Below, one piece after another: positions 34,870 through 47,836 of a stretch of DNA of 64,000 nucleotides; the stretch's first letter is position 1; every line of letters starts with the position of its first letter. Source of the DNA: Ignelater luminosus. Its lineage: Eukaryota > Arthropoda > Insecta > Coleoptera > Elateridae. Under the pieces are notes generated by a model. The model made no database searches and was not told where the DNA came from. It worked only from the letters and a program-made list of their open reading frames with translations. A program made the position numbers and the translations under genes. Location of the stretch: contig VTPC01091033.1 of assembly GCA_011009095.1 (NCBI GenBank), positions 506,795 to 570,794 of the forward strand, read 5' to 3'.

Positions 34870-36500
34870 CTTCGTTATCTAGATTATGTTGTGAACTCGA
34901 AAGGTTTTCATGTTGATCCTGAAAAAGTAGTGCTATCGTAGAAGTTTCTGAACTTTCAATTTCCACCAAAGCAGGTCGATGTCTTGGTATGTCTGGATGG
35001 TACAGAAGTTTCATCCCTAATTTCTCAATGATCATGGCACTCTTGTCCAAGTTGTCTGGACTGACAAATGTGAAAAAGCTTTCCAGTTTATCAAAACTTG
35101 TCTTAGTTACTCCTGCTTCGATACTTACTTGCCTCGATTTTGATCGGCCTTTTATTTTACAAACGAAAGCGTTGTTTCATGGAATTGACGCCATACTTAC
35201 TCAACAGTTTGCCGATAGAGAAAAAGTAATTTGTTTTCTGTCCAGATCTTTGACTAAGTTGGAACGCAATTACAGTACCACATAAAGAGAGTTTGTAGCG
35301 TTAATTGGTCTGTAGAAAAGCTCCGACACTATCTCGAAAGTACAGAATTTACTGTGGTTACAGACCATGCTTTACTCCTGTGGCTGCACAGGTTGAAAGA
35401 TCTCACAGGTTGTTTAAGGAGATTGGTTGTGTATTTACAACCTTTTAATTTTATCGTCGTTCATTGCAAGGGAAAGGAAAATGTGATTCCTGACTTTTTA
35501 TCTAAATCTGTGCCTGTATCCGTTCATTCCTTGTATTCTTAAGCGTGATCCTGTTACGTTTGCAAACACAACCGAGCCTTGGTACTTTTACTGGAAATTG
35601 GTTATTCCTAAGAATAGGAGAAAAACTCTTACAAAGAATCATCAAGACGATCCTAGGTGTGCACATTTACATAGGTATCTATAGTTGTTTGTGACTATTT
35701 GACTGTTATGTTATGTCCTGTTCGTTTGGGCCAAAGCCAAATCCTTAGTTCTATTTGTAAAAAAAAGATCAACTATTTCTAATTTATGGTGTTCCACAAT
35801 TTCTGATTTGCCATAATGGATTCCAAATGTGAAGTCGAGAGTTTCAGAAATTGTGCAAATCATATCATACTCGTTTGTGCTATAGTGCCCGCTACAATCC
35901 ACGTACAGATCCCGTCGAACGCTACAATAAGGTCATCAAAACCATGATCAGCAACGATTACAGAATATGGGACAAAAATATAACTTCCATAGGTTGTGCC
36001 TTAAGAACTGCAAGAAGTGAAGTCACTTTATTTTATATAAACTTTGGACGTGACTATGACCCAGACTTAGATGTTTGCCTTGAAAACAGCAAAGTCAAAA
36101 GGCAGGAAAGATTCCGAAAGCCGCTCAAGAACGAAACCGTAGGGTTTACAATCTTAGATACTGTCCCACCGAGTATCAGATTGGAGACAAAGTGTGGAAG
36201 AAAAACGAAGTATTGTCAGATGGGACTAAGCGTATGAAAGCTGGTCTATGTCCTTCATTTATTGGGCTATTTACTGTATCTAGAAAAGCTGGATCGTAGA
36301 TTTATGAACTTAAAAGATGATGCAGGGCGTTCGATTGGTATATGGCATGTTCAAGATCTAAACCAGTACTTCCTGCCAATGATAATTAAAATTCAAGCTA
36401 TACTTGTTTTATATCTTCCTGTTTTTCTTCCTCTCATGTTGATCAAGTGGCTTATGTTGCCAGCAAATTTCAGAGAAGTTTGCCTTCTTCCAAGAATAAA
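34870..36500 (+). mobile_element. Gypsy-type retrotransposon pol relic
   Basis: Plus-strand remains in pol order: the end of the RT domain (VVNSKGFHVDPEKV then LGMSGWYRSFIPNFS, 34885-35030); RNase H with LTCLDFDRPFILQTKA, DAILTQQF and FLSRSLTKLERNYSTT (35130-35285), then TVVTDHALLLWLHRLKD and GKENVIPDFLSKSVP (to 35515). A degenerate stretch follows, then integrase C-terminal parts (YNPRTDPVERYNKVIKTMI, IGCALRTARSEVT, YINFGRDYDPDLD, 35888-36070) and a tail YELKDDAGRSIGIW. Many stops and frame breaks; no LTRs found. Not functional. Confidence 0.85.
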
Positions 36501-38308
36501 AATGTGCAAAAGGAAATTTTAAAGTAAATTCTTTTATAGTATATTATTCAACGAGCACATAATGCCCATTATAATTTCAAATTTACGTTCTGGTAAAGCA
36601 AAAACATAAAAATCAAAAATAAAATTCTTGAACTGCCACAAATTTAGTTTGAGATTTGGCAAGGAATTCAAGGATGTATAAAGCGCTGCACTTGAAGACT
36701 ATTTTAAATGCAGATTTCTACAACAAAATAATTATTATCAAATTACTAGTTGCTTGGTTGTAAAATATTTTAGAAATTGCAAAAATTAAAAATATGCATT
36801 GATGCAGTATACGATTTTGAAAACATAACAATTGTTTTTAATCGTAGTGAGGTCAGTGGTAAATGGTGATAAGTAGTAGGTATAACATCGGTTAATGTTT
36901 ATTTCTTTTACTGCAAGTATTTAGCTGCGTTCTGTTACCTACCTAAGAATTTAGTGTTGTATATACATTATTATTATTTTATTTATTATTTAAAATAAAT
37001 AGACACCTGCCCACTATGCGGGTTGCCAAAGTAACACAGTATACAATTGCATTAATTAATACAATAATTTTTTACATTTTACATTTATAATTAGAAGTTT
37101 TTCTACACCGATCCTTCAACTTCATTAATATTCAAAAAGCATATAAGGAACACACTGATAAAATACCTTTAAATGTGCACTCATTGGCAAGTAACTTTTT
37201 TTTTTCAGTAAGTTTATCCGTCCTAAATTACAATACAGACTCATCAATAAGAATTTAATACCATTATCTAATTTAAACTAAAAACTAAATCAAAGATTAT
37301 ATTCATAGCATTCCTCGCTCTTAAAATTGGTTTCAATTAATTAAACACATCACCAAAACGAAGAACTTGTAACTTATTGTGGTGCACATTTTACAAATAC
37401 TAAAGAATCTCAGATAGTTCTCTTAGTAAGTGAAACTAGCTGAGTTCAAGATTTAAAACTGTTATTAATAATAACTACCATGACATAACCTTTCTTTCTG
37501 TTATTTGCAACAGAAATTTTTGTTATAGGTTATGTTGAATACGTGGGAACCTTAATAAGTTTGCAATGTAATTCTTTATTTAAAGTAAGAATTGAAGTAC
37601 TTCTGACAATTATCTGGTTAAATCGAGTAATTCTAAGTTATCAATCCCACAGGTGAGATACAAAAACACTATAATTTTCCAAAGATCTTTGTAGTGTTTC
37701 CTACTCTCTGATTATTACCTGTATAATTTTCTGTGAACGACCTTGACAACGGTATTGTACGAAATACTACGAACGTATTACGAATAGTAGAAATAGTAAC
37801 CAATAAAAAGAATCAATTCATATAATGAATTTATGAATGAAATTGAGGTGAGCAACTACCAGAACGCGCGGAATCGCCAAATTCAAAATGCGACTATTTA
37901 AAATAATTACATTCTCAAATGTAATTCTTTAAAAGAATTATTAATTATTCAAAAGAAATAATAAAAATTATGTTATAAGTCTTAAAATCAAATTTATTAT
38001 TATTTAGACATTCTTACACAATAAATCTCTACTATACATCAGCAAGTTCTTAATTAGTTGAAATAATATTGTGAGAAATGAAATTATAAAAGTTCGATTC
38101 TGCAAGAGATGTCACGCAATTCTATTAATCTTTACATCACATTGTCACATTGTTACAACACTCATAACAAAATACTAGTATTAGAGAATTCTTCTTTAAT
38201 GAGTTTGCAATTAGCTATAAGTAAGTCACCTATTTAAAAAGATAATAACGCCTAAAAAACATCAAGGATCTTCTTTTGCGAAAGCTTAAATATAATAACG
38301 ATACGTGG
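36501..38308. other. Gene-free stretch between gypsy relic and gene B
   Basis: Very AT-rich, no gene recognised. A short piece near 36975-37030, with an ATT-rich run followed by CACCTGCCCACTATGCGGG, resembles the tail region of a LINE, but no coding part is attached. Confidence 0.35.
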
Positions 38309-38315
38309 TATAAAA
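38309..38315 (+). promoter_or_regulatory. TATA box of JHBP gene B
   Basis: TATAAAA at 38309-38315, about 100 bases before the ATG at 38411, the same spacing as in gene A. The start site is inferred. Confidence 0.55.
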
Positions 38316-38410
38316 GACAAAATGATGAAGAAAGTAATATTAAAGTTGGGGTGATACTACTATAGAAAAGGTTCTAAAATTTGATACCTCTCTAATATTT
38401 ATATTATATT

Positions 38411-41400
38411 ATGATGAAAAGCAATTACTACTTTGCTGTAATAAGTTATTGTGTGATTATTATTAATGTTCAGTTGATCGATCTTAGTAATTGTGCCATA
38501 CGTAAGTAATTACAATTATTCTGATTTACTATTTGTTTGCAATAATCTTGAATTATAAAGTTATTAATTAATTAGGTCATGGGTGTTTTGTAGTAATTTA
38601 TATTTAATTGAATCAATCAAATCTATATTAGATAAAATTATAAAAATTAATCTGTTCATGGCTCGACTCTTTTTAGAAATATTCTTTGTAGTGATTTCTT
38701 CCACTTAAACTTACTTTTAGTATGTGTGACGTTACAGTCAATAAAGACATACGTACCTGCCTCTTTTTAAATGTTAGAGAATATGATAATAAATAATAAA
38801 CAAGCACAAATTAATATTTTATCAACAGTATTAATTCGATAACCCCATACACGTTTACTATGTTTGAAGTGTTGCCTATACGGAAAGGGCACACTGTACC
38901 ATTTTTTACAAAAATTAACCATGAATTACAATAATATCGTATTTTACTTTACTATGTACTGTGTAAAATGTCTACCAGTTCCTTTTGTCTAAATGTATTT
39001 GATTTGCCTCTTTTATATTCTTCTTGAAGTTAGAATTTACGTTGTTTTCTTACCCTTCAAGTTTACAGGCAAAATCATGTCTTTATGTTATTTGTGAAGG
39101 TGGAAAGGGATGTGAAAGAATCATTCTGGTTTACTGTATTTGGAAAATAACTTTCAATTAATTTGCTTAATATGTTATATCAAAGGTAATTTTATTTGGT
39201 TCAAGCTTCTAGCATGAGATAAATTAGCAGTTGCTTACATAACCATAGGTGTTGATCCTGTTGTTCCGCTGTCTTCACTAAATTATCTTTTAGGTTTACA
39301 AAAGCTTATTGGTTTACTTCACTTGTAAGTTCCGAGATATAATTTTGATCAACATCAAGTTTAACTCTTGTAACATTGCAAAATAAACTCTTCAACAAAA
39401 TTAGGGGAACACTTGAAATTTTGCAAAAAATGAGGGTTTTGTCAAACCCAAATATTTTCGTCAGTTTTCATCGAAACAACTTGATTCAAAATAGTTTTCT
39501 TAACCTTAAAAATCTCTATTTTTGAATGCTGTCATTCAAAGTGTCAAAAATCTTTACGTAGAGGGCGCAAATGTCGCTAGACCGGAAAGGTGCAAAAATG
39601 TCGAACATTGTTTCAACTTTAAAAACGCAATACCGATGGAATTAATTTTTTCTCGGTCTTACAAACATCACAGTTGCAAAGTTTGAACATTTTTCTTTGA
39701 TTTAAGTTATAAAAAGTTTAAGATTGCATTGGTTTTTGTTTGTTTTATTATCAATATTCTTCAGTACTTTGTGTTCCAACAGCGCCGTCGACGATTTTCT
39801 GCACATCGCTTTCTCATGTTGGTCAAACGACGGATTTGGTCTTGCGGAATGCTCCGCTAGATTTCTCGAAGCTTCAGAAACTTTCGTGCAGATTAGCAGG
39901 TTGCGGTTCACATGTGTTCAGTACGATTTAGGTCGGGGCTTAGGGGTGGATGTTGCAGTAAATCGACATTTTGATTTTCCGAAAAAGCAAGAGTGATACG
40001 TGCGACAGGCCTATTTCCGGAATCATGCTTTCTGTTTCTATAGCATTTAATTGTTCCATCCGCATTGGTGTTGTACTTTTTCTTTTTATACAAATACACC
40101 ACATCGAAATCGTAATCTCCACCTCATCATTTTAGAATTTGGCTCTTTTAAGAACCATAATCAAACCAATGGTGGATGGTCGGTATTTATTGTGAATTCT
40201 CGGCCGGAAATGCTATATTTATCTTCCATTTTGTTTAGTGTTCGACTTGCACAACACACTGGTCTGTTGTTTCCCATGTTCCTTGGGACAGCACTGTTTC
40301 AAGTGCGAAGTCACTTACATCCGTTGTAACTATGAGGGGTTTTTCAAAATTCAATTATTGCAGTACAGGTTTGTTTGTTAAAAGTTTTTTGCATTTTTCT
40401 TGAAAGTTTCGTAATATTAACAAAGTATTTTATAAATCTGGTAATAACCGAAAAGTCTTAAGGGTGTTGGATTGTTTTTTACTGCACTAACCTTTTCGGG
40501 ATCTGGTTCTTTAGGATATGCCCCAGCTTCTTCAGGCTGGACTTCAAAAAATCCACTTTTCTTGAGTTTTACTTTGAAATTTGCCTCTAGGAATCTTTCA
40601 AACATTTTCTTTAACTTCTGGATGTGTTCCTGCAAGGAAGTGAAATACACGATGTTTGCTGTTTTTATTGATATTGACTTGTTTATGGTGTTGTTGTATA
40701 TATATATATATATATATCAAACATTTCTTCACTTATCAAAGATTTGCTGAACACGTATCGATTAACAATTTATATTCGTTACCCAGATTTATGTAAGGGA
40801 GTTCAGTTTGAACCTGAATTTTATTTTGAAGTGTCTGTACTTTCATCGACGTTGTTTTGCAGGTTTGTTTAAAGTAAGATGGTACTTCATCTGAGCTTCT
40901 TGTTGCGTTGTGATTTTGTCGTCCAAGGCTAGCATTTAAAAATCTCTACAGCCAATAAAATGATTTTTTTCCATCTGCTCTTTCTTTGGATTCTCAACAT
41001 ATTCGTCAGCGTTTTCTGGGCCATACTGATATTCGCAATCTTGATTGTAGTTAAATTCTTCAGCTATTTGACTTTGAACGTCTTTTGTGTTGTACAACTT
41101 TTTGCTGGTGAAGTTAGGACTTTGGCGATAACCTTGAAAGTGACCGACGAAGGGCTTCTGTGGTTGGGTTTGTTGACTAGTTCTGTTGAGGGCTTGCCTT
41201 CTCGTTGTGCTTAACTGTATCGGCGTTTTTTATTGGCTGTGCCTCCCTCATTTCTTTTATCTCTAAAGTGTTCTTCATGCATTGTCTTTAAATCGCCCCA
41301 CGTCTTTCTTAGCAATTCTAGATCCTTGTCTTCTAATTTGCTTTCTATTGCTTGCAGGATGTAGTTCTTATGGATCTCGTTCGTGTCTGCTTTAACATAT

Positions 41401-42675
41401 GTACGTCGTCCACACTTTTTCACATTTATTAATAAAAACTCCCAAAGTTTTCATATTACCTCTATATCTAGGTAACGTGTCTAACTGCATTTTCGTCGTT
41501 TTCATCGCATCTACAGCTAATAGTGCCACGTTGTCTGGATTTGTGTCTTGATTTTTTACTTGAGTATAATCTGGTTCTAGATACCAATGCGTTGCTGTCC
41601 TCTGCTGCTGATAATGAGTGAATTTGAATATTTCACTGTGGAATAAATTTTGCTGGAGTCAACCTTTTAACTCCTGTCCGTTTGAATTCGCTTGATTTGA
41701 GGTGATTTGAGTTAAGTCATGTAAAAGTATTTCGTTACAAAGTTGTCATTTAGGTTTTAGGACTTTGCTAAAACCGCCACTAGCCTTTTTCAAGAAGCAT
41801 ATTTCTTTCTAAATTTTAATATTTGTTTCTAATAACTTTCATAAGACCGCAATTAATAAAATTCATTTTGCATGCTTCCAGCCGATTTTATTCAAGTATG
41901 TCATCGAAACGATTCAGATTTATCTGGCTGCATAAAAAGGTCAATAGAAGCATTAAAACCGCGTTTAAAAGCTGGAATCAAGGAATTAGACGTGCCACCA
42001 TTAGAACCATTTTATTTGGATAGTATTACCATTGATTCTGTAGCAGGACCGTCTTATCTTGGAACAAAACTTACGGACGTGGAAGCGTTTGGTGCATCAA
42101 ACTTCAATGTTACAAGAATCGTGTAAGTAAACAAACTGACTTCTTTAATCGTAACAAGACGATTTGTGTTTTCAGTTCAACAGTAACAAAAAAAAGGATA
42201 CATATTTCAATTTGACACAACAATACCTGATATGCAAATAAAAGGAAATTACGCAATGAATACCAGAATTTTATTCTTGCCAATACTAGGAAATGGAACC
42301 TTTTCAGCTAACATCAGTAACATGATACTTACTAATTATCAATTTATAACAATTTTGATTGTTATCTTTGTTCTAGGTGATTATGATTTTTCGTGTATAC
42401 TCAAAGGAAACAAAGTAAAAAGAAATGAAGATGATTATTTACGATTTGAGAGAATGAAATGTAACTTGAACGTTGGAAAGGTATCTATCTACTTGCATAA
42501 CCTTTTTAATGGTAACGTGTTACTCGGACAAGCGACAAATGCTGCAATTAATGACAACATCCATTTTTTCTTTGAAGAAATGAAACCTAACATATCAGAT
42601 GCTATTACAAAACGGTTTACTGATATAGCTAATAAAATTACACTTACTTTTAAGTATGAAGAACTCTTTCCCTAG
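38411..42675 (+). CDS. JHBP/takeout-family secreted carrier, gene B
   Basis: Coding join: 38411..38501, 41882..42122, 42176..42316, 42377..42675 (about 256 residues if one extra base is discounted). Exon 1 encodes a signal peptide. Exon 2 starts PDFIQVCHRNDSDLSGCI and has KELDVPPLEPFYLDSI. Exon 3 reads FQFDTTIPDMQIKGNYAM and ILFLPILGNGTFSANI. Exon 4 has SCILKG, MKCNLNVGKVSIYLHNLFNG and ends FKYEELFP, closely parallel to gene A. Exon 3 is one base too long: the run of eight A (42188-42195) needs seven to join the exon 2 phase to the conserved frame, so this is either a sequencing error or a real lesion. Intron 1 (3.4 kb) holds retroelement debris, and intron 3 is exactly 60 nt without an in-frame stop. 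AATAAA at 42846. Ligand unknown. Confidence 0.85.
39720..39990 (-). pseudogene. Tc1-type transposase fragment in intron 1 of gene B
   Basis: Minus strand: NQNVDLLQHPPLSPDLNRTEHM (third catalytic block, with SPDLN..E) and, in a shifted frame, SIPQDQIRRLT then MRKRCAE...NTKY, the usual Tc1 C-terminal end. Only this last part is present. A possible Tc1-like terminal repeat, ATTAGGGGAACACTTGAAAT, lies at about 39400. It is distinct from the element at 1995-4025. Confidence 0.7.
39991..41700 (-). mobile_element. Gypsy-type retrotransposon relic in intron 1 of gene B
   Basis: Minus-strand order gag to pol. Gag (about 41590-41211) includes NVALLAVDAMKTTKMQLDTL, RYRGNMKTLGVFINKCEK and KADTNEIHKNYILQAIESKL. 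A degenerate linker follows. RT remains (40650-40417) read TSLQEHIQKLKKMFERFLEA and PDPEKVSAVKNNPTPLRLF. RNase H remains (about 40345-40040) read LIVTTDVSDFALETVLSQGT and KKKKYNTNADGT. Multiple stops and shifts, no LTRs recognised. It accounts for much of the expansion of intron 1. Confidence 0.8.
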
Positions 42676-42851
42676 TCATTACCTAAAACAGAGTAGAGGT
42701 ATAAGTTATGTCGTATGTAGTATATGAAGAAATTTTTAAATTATTTATTTTTAAGAATAGAGAATTTAAAATACTAGTGTAAATTGACAAGAAACATTTA
42801 TTTTATCAACTTTATTTCCATTTTAGATGATAAAAAAATGTTAATAATAAA

Positions 42852-44339
42852 TTAATCTTATTATATGTTGCAAACGTATAATTTAGTTATTTTCTTCATT
42901 GGCACTTTGTATTATTATATCCAGTAGGTTGATATCTTCTAGGCTGGTATCTACACACATAGGAAGATTCCCCGAAAGCTTTTAGAATTTTTAAATTATT
43001 AAAATGACAAAGTGACTAATTTATTCCATTTATTAATTAACATTTCAAAAATATTTTGATAACATCACAAAGAGTACCAAAAGCTGTAGAACTGTCCCAA
43101 ATCATTGAGAAAATAAATATGATATATGGGTCAATGTTATGGGAATATCTGTAATTCGTATGGTTGCAAGTCAAGTGCGTTGAGGAGAAGAGAGAGCAAA
43201 CATAGCTGGTGCTGCTCTCTTTAAATTCGCATTGCCGCAGAGGATTATTTCTCCATATACAGAAATTCTCCTTTTACAAAGAAAAGTTTTCATGTATTAG
43301 TTTCTTACTAAGTAGACGCGTCACTGAAAAGTTACAGAAGAAAAAGGGGTTTGTCAGCGGCGTACCTTGTTGCGTCTAGAAGATTGTATTCTGGTGCTCG
43401 GTGGCTGTTTTCTTCAGTGCACCACCTTGATCATGATGACCTATAACAAGCGCTTATCGCGATGAGATGCCATCCAACGGAATGTTGGACGACCAGGTGT
43501 TGCCACCGTCATAGCACTTACCTCCCCGGAAACAGCTTCTTCGTAGGATTGACGTGGTCAAGGTAGACTACACGGCCACGATGTACTGTGCATCCGTAAG
43601 CACATAGCTAACTATTACTGTTAATTTAGTGGTCTTATTAGTGATTTTTCTACACTCACATCAGTAACAACTATTTAAGCAACGAGTGTTTTTCACATAT
43701 TATAGGAGACACGAGACCAGCACATACTATAAAACCATACCAACAATAACATCAGAAACAACAACAACAATCAATAAGTGAAAAAAAAGCCATATTAACA
43801 GCAACAATAATAATCAGAATACTGATTGAAACAAAGTAGCATATGCATTTATCATATTGATTACGTATTAAAGGTTCACTACAAAATACTTATAAAGGCA
43901 ACTTTCACACCACGCTCTCGAGTGAGACCTTTCACGTTCGACACACCGACTCCTCACTTACGACTGCTCTTTCACAACTACCTCGCTACGTATTAAATTC
44001 CTAAGATTTAGAGTGTGTTTATATTTTGTATTTCTTTTTGTGTCTGCTTGTAGCAGCTGCAAGTTGACCAAGTAAACCCATACGGTCAAATAATTTATTG
44101 CTTTTAATATACAGTTCTTTCTTAGTTAAATGCTTAACAAATTCTATAAATTTAATACAGGCATTTACAAAATACACATTATATTAGTGAAGGCAAAATT
44201 AAATTACACATTTGGTCATTCTGGGTTATTTTTGTTCTCGAGAATTTTCGTTAGCTTTGGGCAAAATGATGACTGTACTTAAGTGTTTCGGCTGTAGTTT
44301 TCTTCTGGTGCTTTCAGTAGTTATTCGCTTCTGAACAAA
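42852..44339. other. Gene-free stretch, partly degenerate retroelement
   Basis: No host gene. The section 43370-43620 is less AT-rich and one minus-strand frame shows RGRVVYLDHVNPTKKLFPG, which looks coding but which I cannot assign. The remainder is AT-rich without recognisable features. Confidence 0.3.
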
Positions 44340-44725
44340 AACAAAATTCTCTTTCTGATATATAGAATCTGCCTTCCCGTGGCAATCAAGGGTCCTATCA
44401 CATCAGTAACTTGCAGTTTCCCGCGTCTTTCGCAGTCTAGTTGTAAACTAGCGGTGATGATAACGTTGTAACGTTCGACTTGTCCATTTGACCTTGGAGA
44501 GGCAACGGCAGTCGTGAATCATGCTGTGATGCAGTCTAAAAGTAAGTTTTGCAAGAAATCGTACAATATACAGTTTCTTGGTTGAGCGCACTGCTTCAAA
44601 AGCTGCTTTCTGGTAAGCACGCGCCCCACTTTTGTTATGTAACACAGTTTATTTTTATTAAGTGGAGTTATCTTTAGTTTGGTTTCTTTAAAGTAGCCGG
44701 GATGTTTATATGGATGGGACGTCAA
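44340..44725 (-). pseudogene. LTR-retrotransposon integrase fragment
   Basis: Minus strand. The phrase TAVASPRSNGQVERYNVIIT (about 44510-44455) matches the conserved end of the integrase catalytic core, with the third acidic residue in GQVERYN. Preceding frames (44725-44519, ITPLNKNKLCYITKVGRVLT) are weakly integrase-like. No ends found. Confidence 0.6.
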
Positions 44726-45759
44726 GGAATGGAAACTTTAGGAATATGGTATGGGAATCCTAGTTCGTGTTCAGCTGCTTGTTTGGGGGATCAACGAGCG
44801 ATATATCGCTTCACATACTGTAGCATTAATTTTCCAAAGTATTTGTAACTGAGAAGTACAGTTTGCACCACATAAAAGTGCAAGATCTCTCTTTAAAGGC
44901 GTCGTTGACTGTGAGCACTATAGTCGGTTGCAACTTTAAACGTTAAAGCGTTTCAAGTTTAAAAGAGTGATACTTTAGTTAATTGTTTTGAGTTTGTCTG
45001 ATGTGGTAGGCCAGTGGCCTAACCCTGCTCTAATGTCTTTGAAAGAAAACGTCAGACAACTCCAGTACGCTCTCGGCTGTGCGTTTCATGTGTTGTGTTT
45101 TATCTGCAATGACCAACGAGCTATTCGTGCATAAGGACTGTTTAACACAAAAAACAACAAAGAGAGCAAATGCACTTAATATTCTCTTTTTTGTTATATC
45201 TGTACGTGTATCATATATTACGTTCTCGTCAAGATATGCAATCAGAGCAAGCATTGCGCTGACCTTATCCCACTTTTGGCACAATAATGCGTTTTGTAGC
45301 AGACTTTTAATACGTAATCAATATGATAAATGCATATGCTATTTTGTTTTAATTAGTATTCTGATTATTATTATTGTTAATATGGCTTTACTGTGCGTAT
45401 TGCTACTTATTGATTGTTATTGATGTTCTTGTTGATATGGCTTTACAGTATGTATTGCCACTTATTGGTCTCGTGTCCGTTACAGTGTGTGGAAAAGGCA
45501 CTTGTTGCTTGAATGGTTGTTATTGACTGTAGAGAAATTACTAGTAAGACCACTAAATTAACTATGTGCTTGGAGATGTATGGTTCGGCGTGGCCGAGCA
45601 GTCTACCTCAACCTGGAAAACAGAGATTCCTGTCAGTGGTCCGTGCTGGTATCGCTCGGACAGCGTCCGGGAGCGCTCGAACCTTTGCTGGTCCTTGCAC
45701 GTCAATCCTACGGATGAGCGGTCTTCGGGCAGGTGGATTCGCCAAATGCAGTGTGGACC
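44726..45759. other. Unassigned stretch
   Basis: Open frames on both strands at 45030-45420 have no family resemblance I can defend. The patch at 45560-45760 is GC-richer and runs into the LINE fragment to its right, so it probably belongs to it. Confidence 0.3.
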
Positions 45760-46135
45760 ATCACGAAGTATATTATTCAGAAGATAACAGCAACCATCAA
45801 CGAAACGGTGTAGCATTAATAATTCCCAAGGAAATTAACAAAGATATCACAGTTGTGTGTCAGGTATCTGACAGGGTTATAATGATACAGTTGAACGTGA
45901 AACTTAGAAACATAACTTGATTCAAGTAAATACACCGACAGCAGAAAGTGACCCGGAGGAACTTGAAAAATGTTCAACGCAGACATAAAAACTGTCATCG
46001 ACCAACTTAAAAGCAGAAATATTATCATTCTGATGGGTGATCTTAATGCCAAGATTGAAGAAAGCAGACAAAATAACATTGTCGGAAATTTTAGACTAGG
46101 CGAGAGGAATGAAATTAAACAAGGAGACAACTAAA
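45760..46135 (+). pseudogene. LINE (RTE-like) endonuclease fragment
   Basis: Plus strand. HQRNGVALIIPKEINKDITV, then DRVIMIQLNVK, then after shifts IQVYTPTAESDPEELEK, VIDQLKSRNIIILMGDLNAK and NIVGNF. The ILMGDLNAKI block is a conserved part of the apurinic-type endonuclease domain of non-LTR retrotransposons. The pattern is closest to the RTE type that is often annotated as craniofacial development protein 2. Reverse transcriptase is absent. Confidence 0.75.
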
Positions 46136-46300
46136 GCTTCAACATTGGCAATTTTGTTCTTTTAAGCCGAAGGCAACGACCTGAAAAATTTAGCTGTGAA
46201 TTCGTCGGACCCTATAGTATAAAATCACAAGCCGCAGACGATCGTTGTCTACTACAAAGGGTGGAAGTTCAAAAAATTTTGATGTTTTCGAAAAATCATT
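46136..46300 (+). pseudogene. Possible integrase C-terminal fragment
   Basis: A short stretch reads RRQRPEKFSCEFVGPYSIKS followed by LLQRVE. It resembles the GPY/F module at the end of gypsy integrases. It immediately follows the LINE fragment, so the join is a chance mosaic of two elements. Confidence 0.4.
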
Positions 46301-47773
46301 AGAGACTTGGGACCACTAGTTGGACTCGTAGCGATTTCATCCAGTTGCAGGAGTCTGACACAAATAAGTTGTACTTAACCGTTTACATTTTTTCTTAATT
46401 TTCTTTTAACTCACTCTTTCAGTTTGTTGTATTAGATGTCTATATGTGCTTTAGACCAGCTGCTTTGCCAATTTGTTTGGTACCTGATAAACCACACATT
46501 GCTTTAATGACGTACAGACTGCCTGATGCTGCTACAGTTAGAAGCTTTCTTCTGATTCAGAAACTGAAATGACGGTGATAAATTAGAAGTTCTGAAGGTG
46601 TAACGGATAAAAAGATTGAAAATATCTTTGTAAATAGTTTTGTAAGGCTATAACGACAACATAACCAATTAGGCTTAAGAGAGAACTTGTTTTCTTACAT
46701 CTTATAAAAGACATCAGCTCAAGTTTAAGTTAATTATTAAATTAAAAATTAAAAGGATGACATCACCAGAATATTAAACTTGCTTAATGCTACTCGACTT
46801 ATTGTTAGTCCAACCAACCAAGATTTTGAATTGGTTTAAACAAATTGCGTTTTATTGTTAGTTTGTTTTGAGTAAAACTTTTGTAAATTTCTTTGAAGAA
46901 TCTGAAGGTACAATTGAAACTTAATCAAAACCTGGTATTAGAAATGTTGGAATTTTTCAGTAAGGAAAAATCTCTTGTTTAATTACTTGATATTTGTTTG
47001 GAATTATACAGGTAATTTCTTGTAGCTATAAAAAGGGTAAGTTTTAAATTAATATGGTCTTAAATTAATGTCGATTCTTTTATCAAACTATCAGGTACGT
47101 TCCTAGAGATACAAAATTTAATGTGACTCATTCAAATATAGTAGTATTTAACATGAAAATCCATTAATATATTCTTTCTGATTAACATTTTTTAAAGGAA
47201 TCTCTCAAACGCCTACCAAAAATAAACACATTCTAATGGTGCAACAAACATAAGAAAATGCATGCGTTTTGCTATCCAATTCTAGTTTTTGACGACTATA
47301 TGCATAAACTTAATAATAAAGTTATTAATGCACTTGATCGTCCTTGTTATTAGCGACGTTAGTGACGTTAATACTATCACTAGAACCAGGTGATCTTGAA
47401 TTCGAATATTTCAATTGCAAGGTTTGGTACATTCACATTTCTTAGATAGAAATGCCATAACCTTTAAGTTCTAAAAGAAAGACATCAATACTGATAATAA
47501 TTAGTCTTATTCTTCATTGTATTAGTTTTCTTAATAGGATAACATTAACCAATCAAAATCAAAAACGAGATAGTTCAATTTGTATGTAAACATTGTAAGA
47601 CAACACCGTTTATGAAAATGGTTGCAATTTTACGTAACAGAGCTTCATTTACATTTTGTAATATTCTGCACTTTAGGTGGAAAGTCCGAACTTGTACAGT
47701 AATAAAAAACTAACTGTTTTAATCACTCTTACGTTTCCTTGACTTTTTATTTTTAATCTTTGTCGGCACCTCA
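46301..47773. other. Spacer upstream of gene C
   Basis: AT-rich, no gene recognised. From about 47240 onward it is similar to the region upstream of gene E (from about 59310), so this part belongs to the duplicated block. Confidence 0.4.
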
Positions 47774-47814
47774 TATAAATACTTGGTCCGTAATGACTGC
47801 GTTAATTATTCAGT
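47774..47814 (+). promoter_or_regulatory. Core promoter of JHBP gene C
   Basis: TATAAATA at 47774-47781 and the arthropod initiator TCAGT at 47810-47814, 36 bases apart, 23 bases before the ATG. The same arrangement occurs before genes D and E. Confidence 0.7.
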
Positions 47815-47836
47815 ATTTTCCTTCTAAGACGAGAGC

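Noticed and set aside
40690..40720. TATATA run as a promoter or element end
   Set aside because: A simple TA microsatellite within the gypsy relic; no start site or inverted partner nearby.
45560..45800. GC-richer patch near GTGGCCGAGCAGTCTA, considered as a tRNA-like sequence
   Set aside because: It resembles a D-arm by chance, but no acceptor stem, anticodon arm or T-arm can be aligned.
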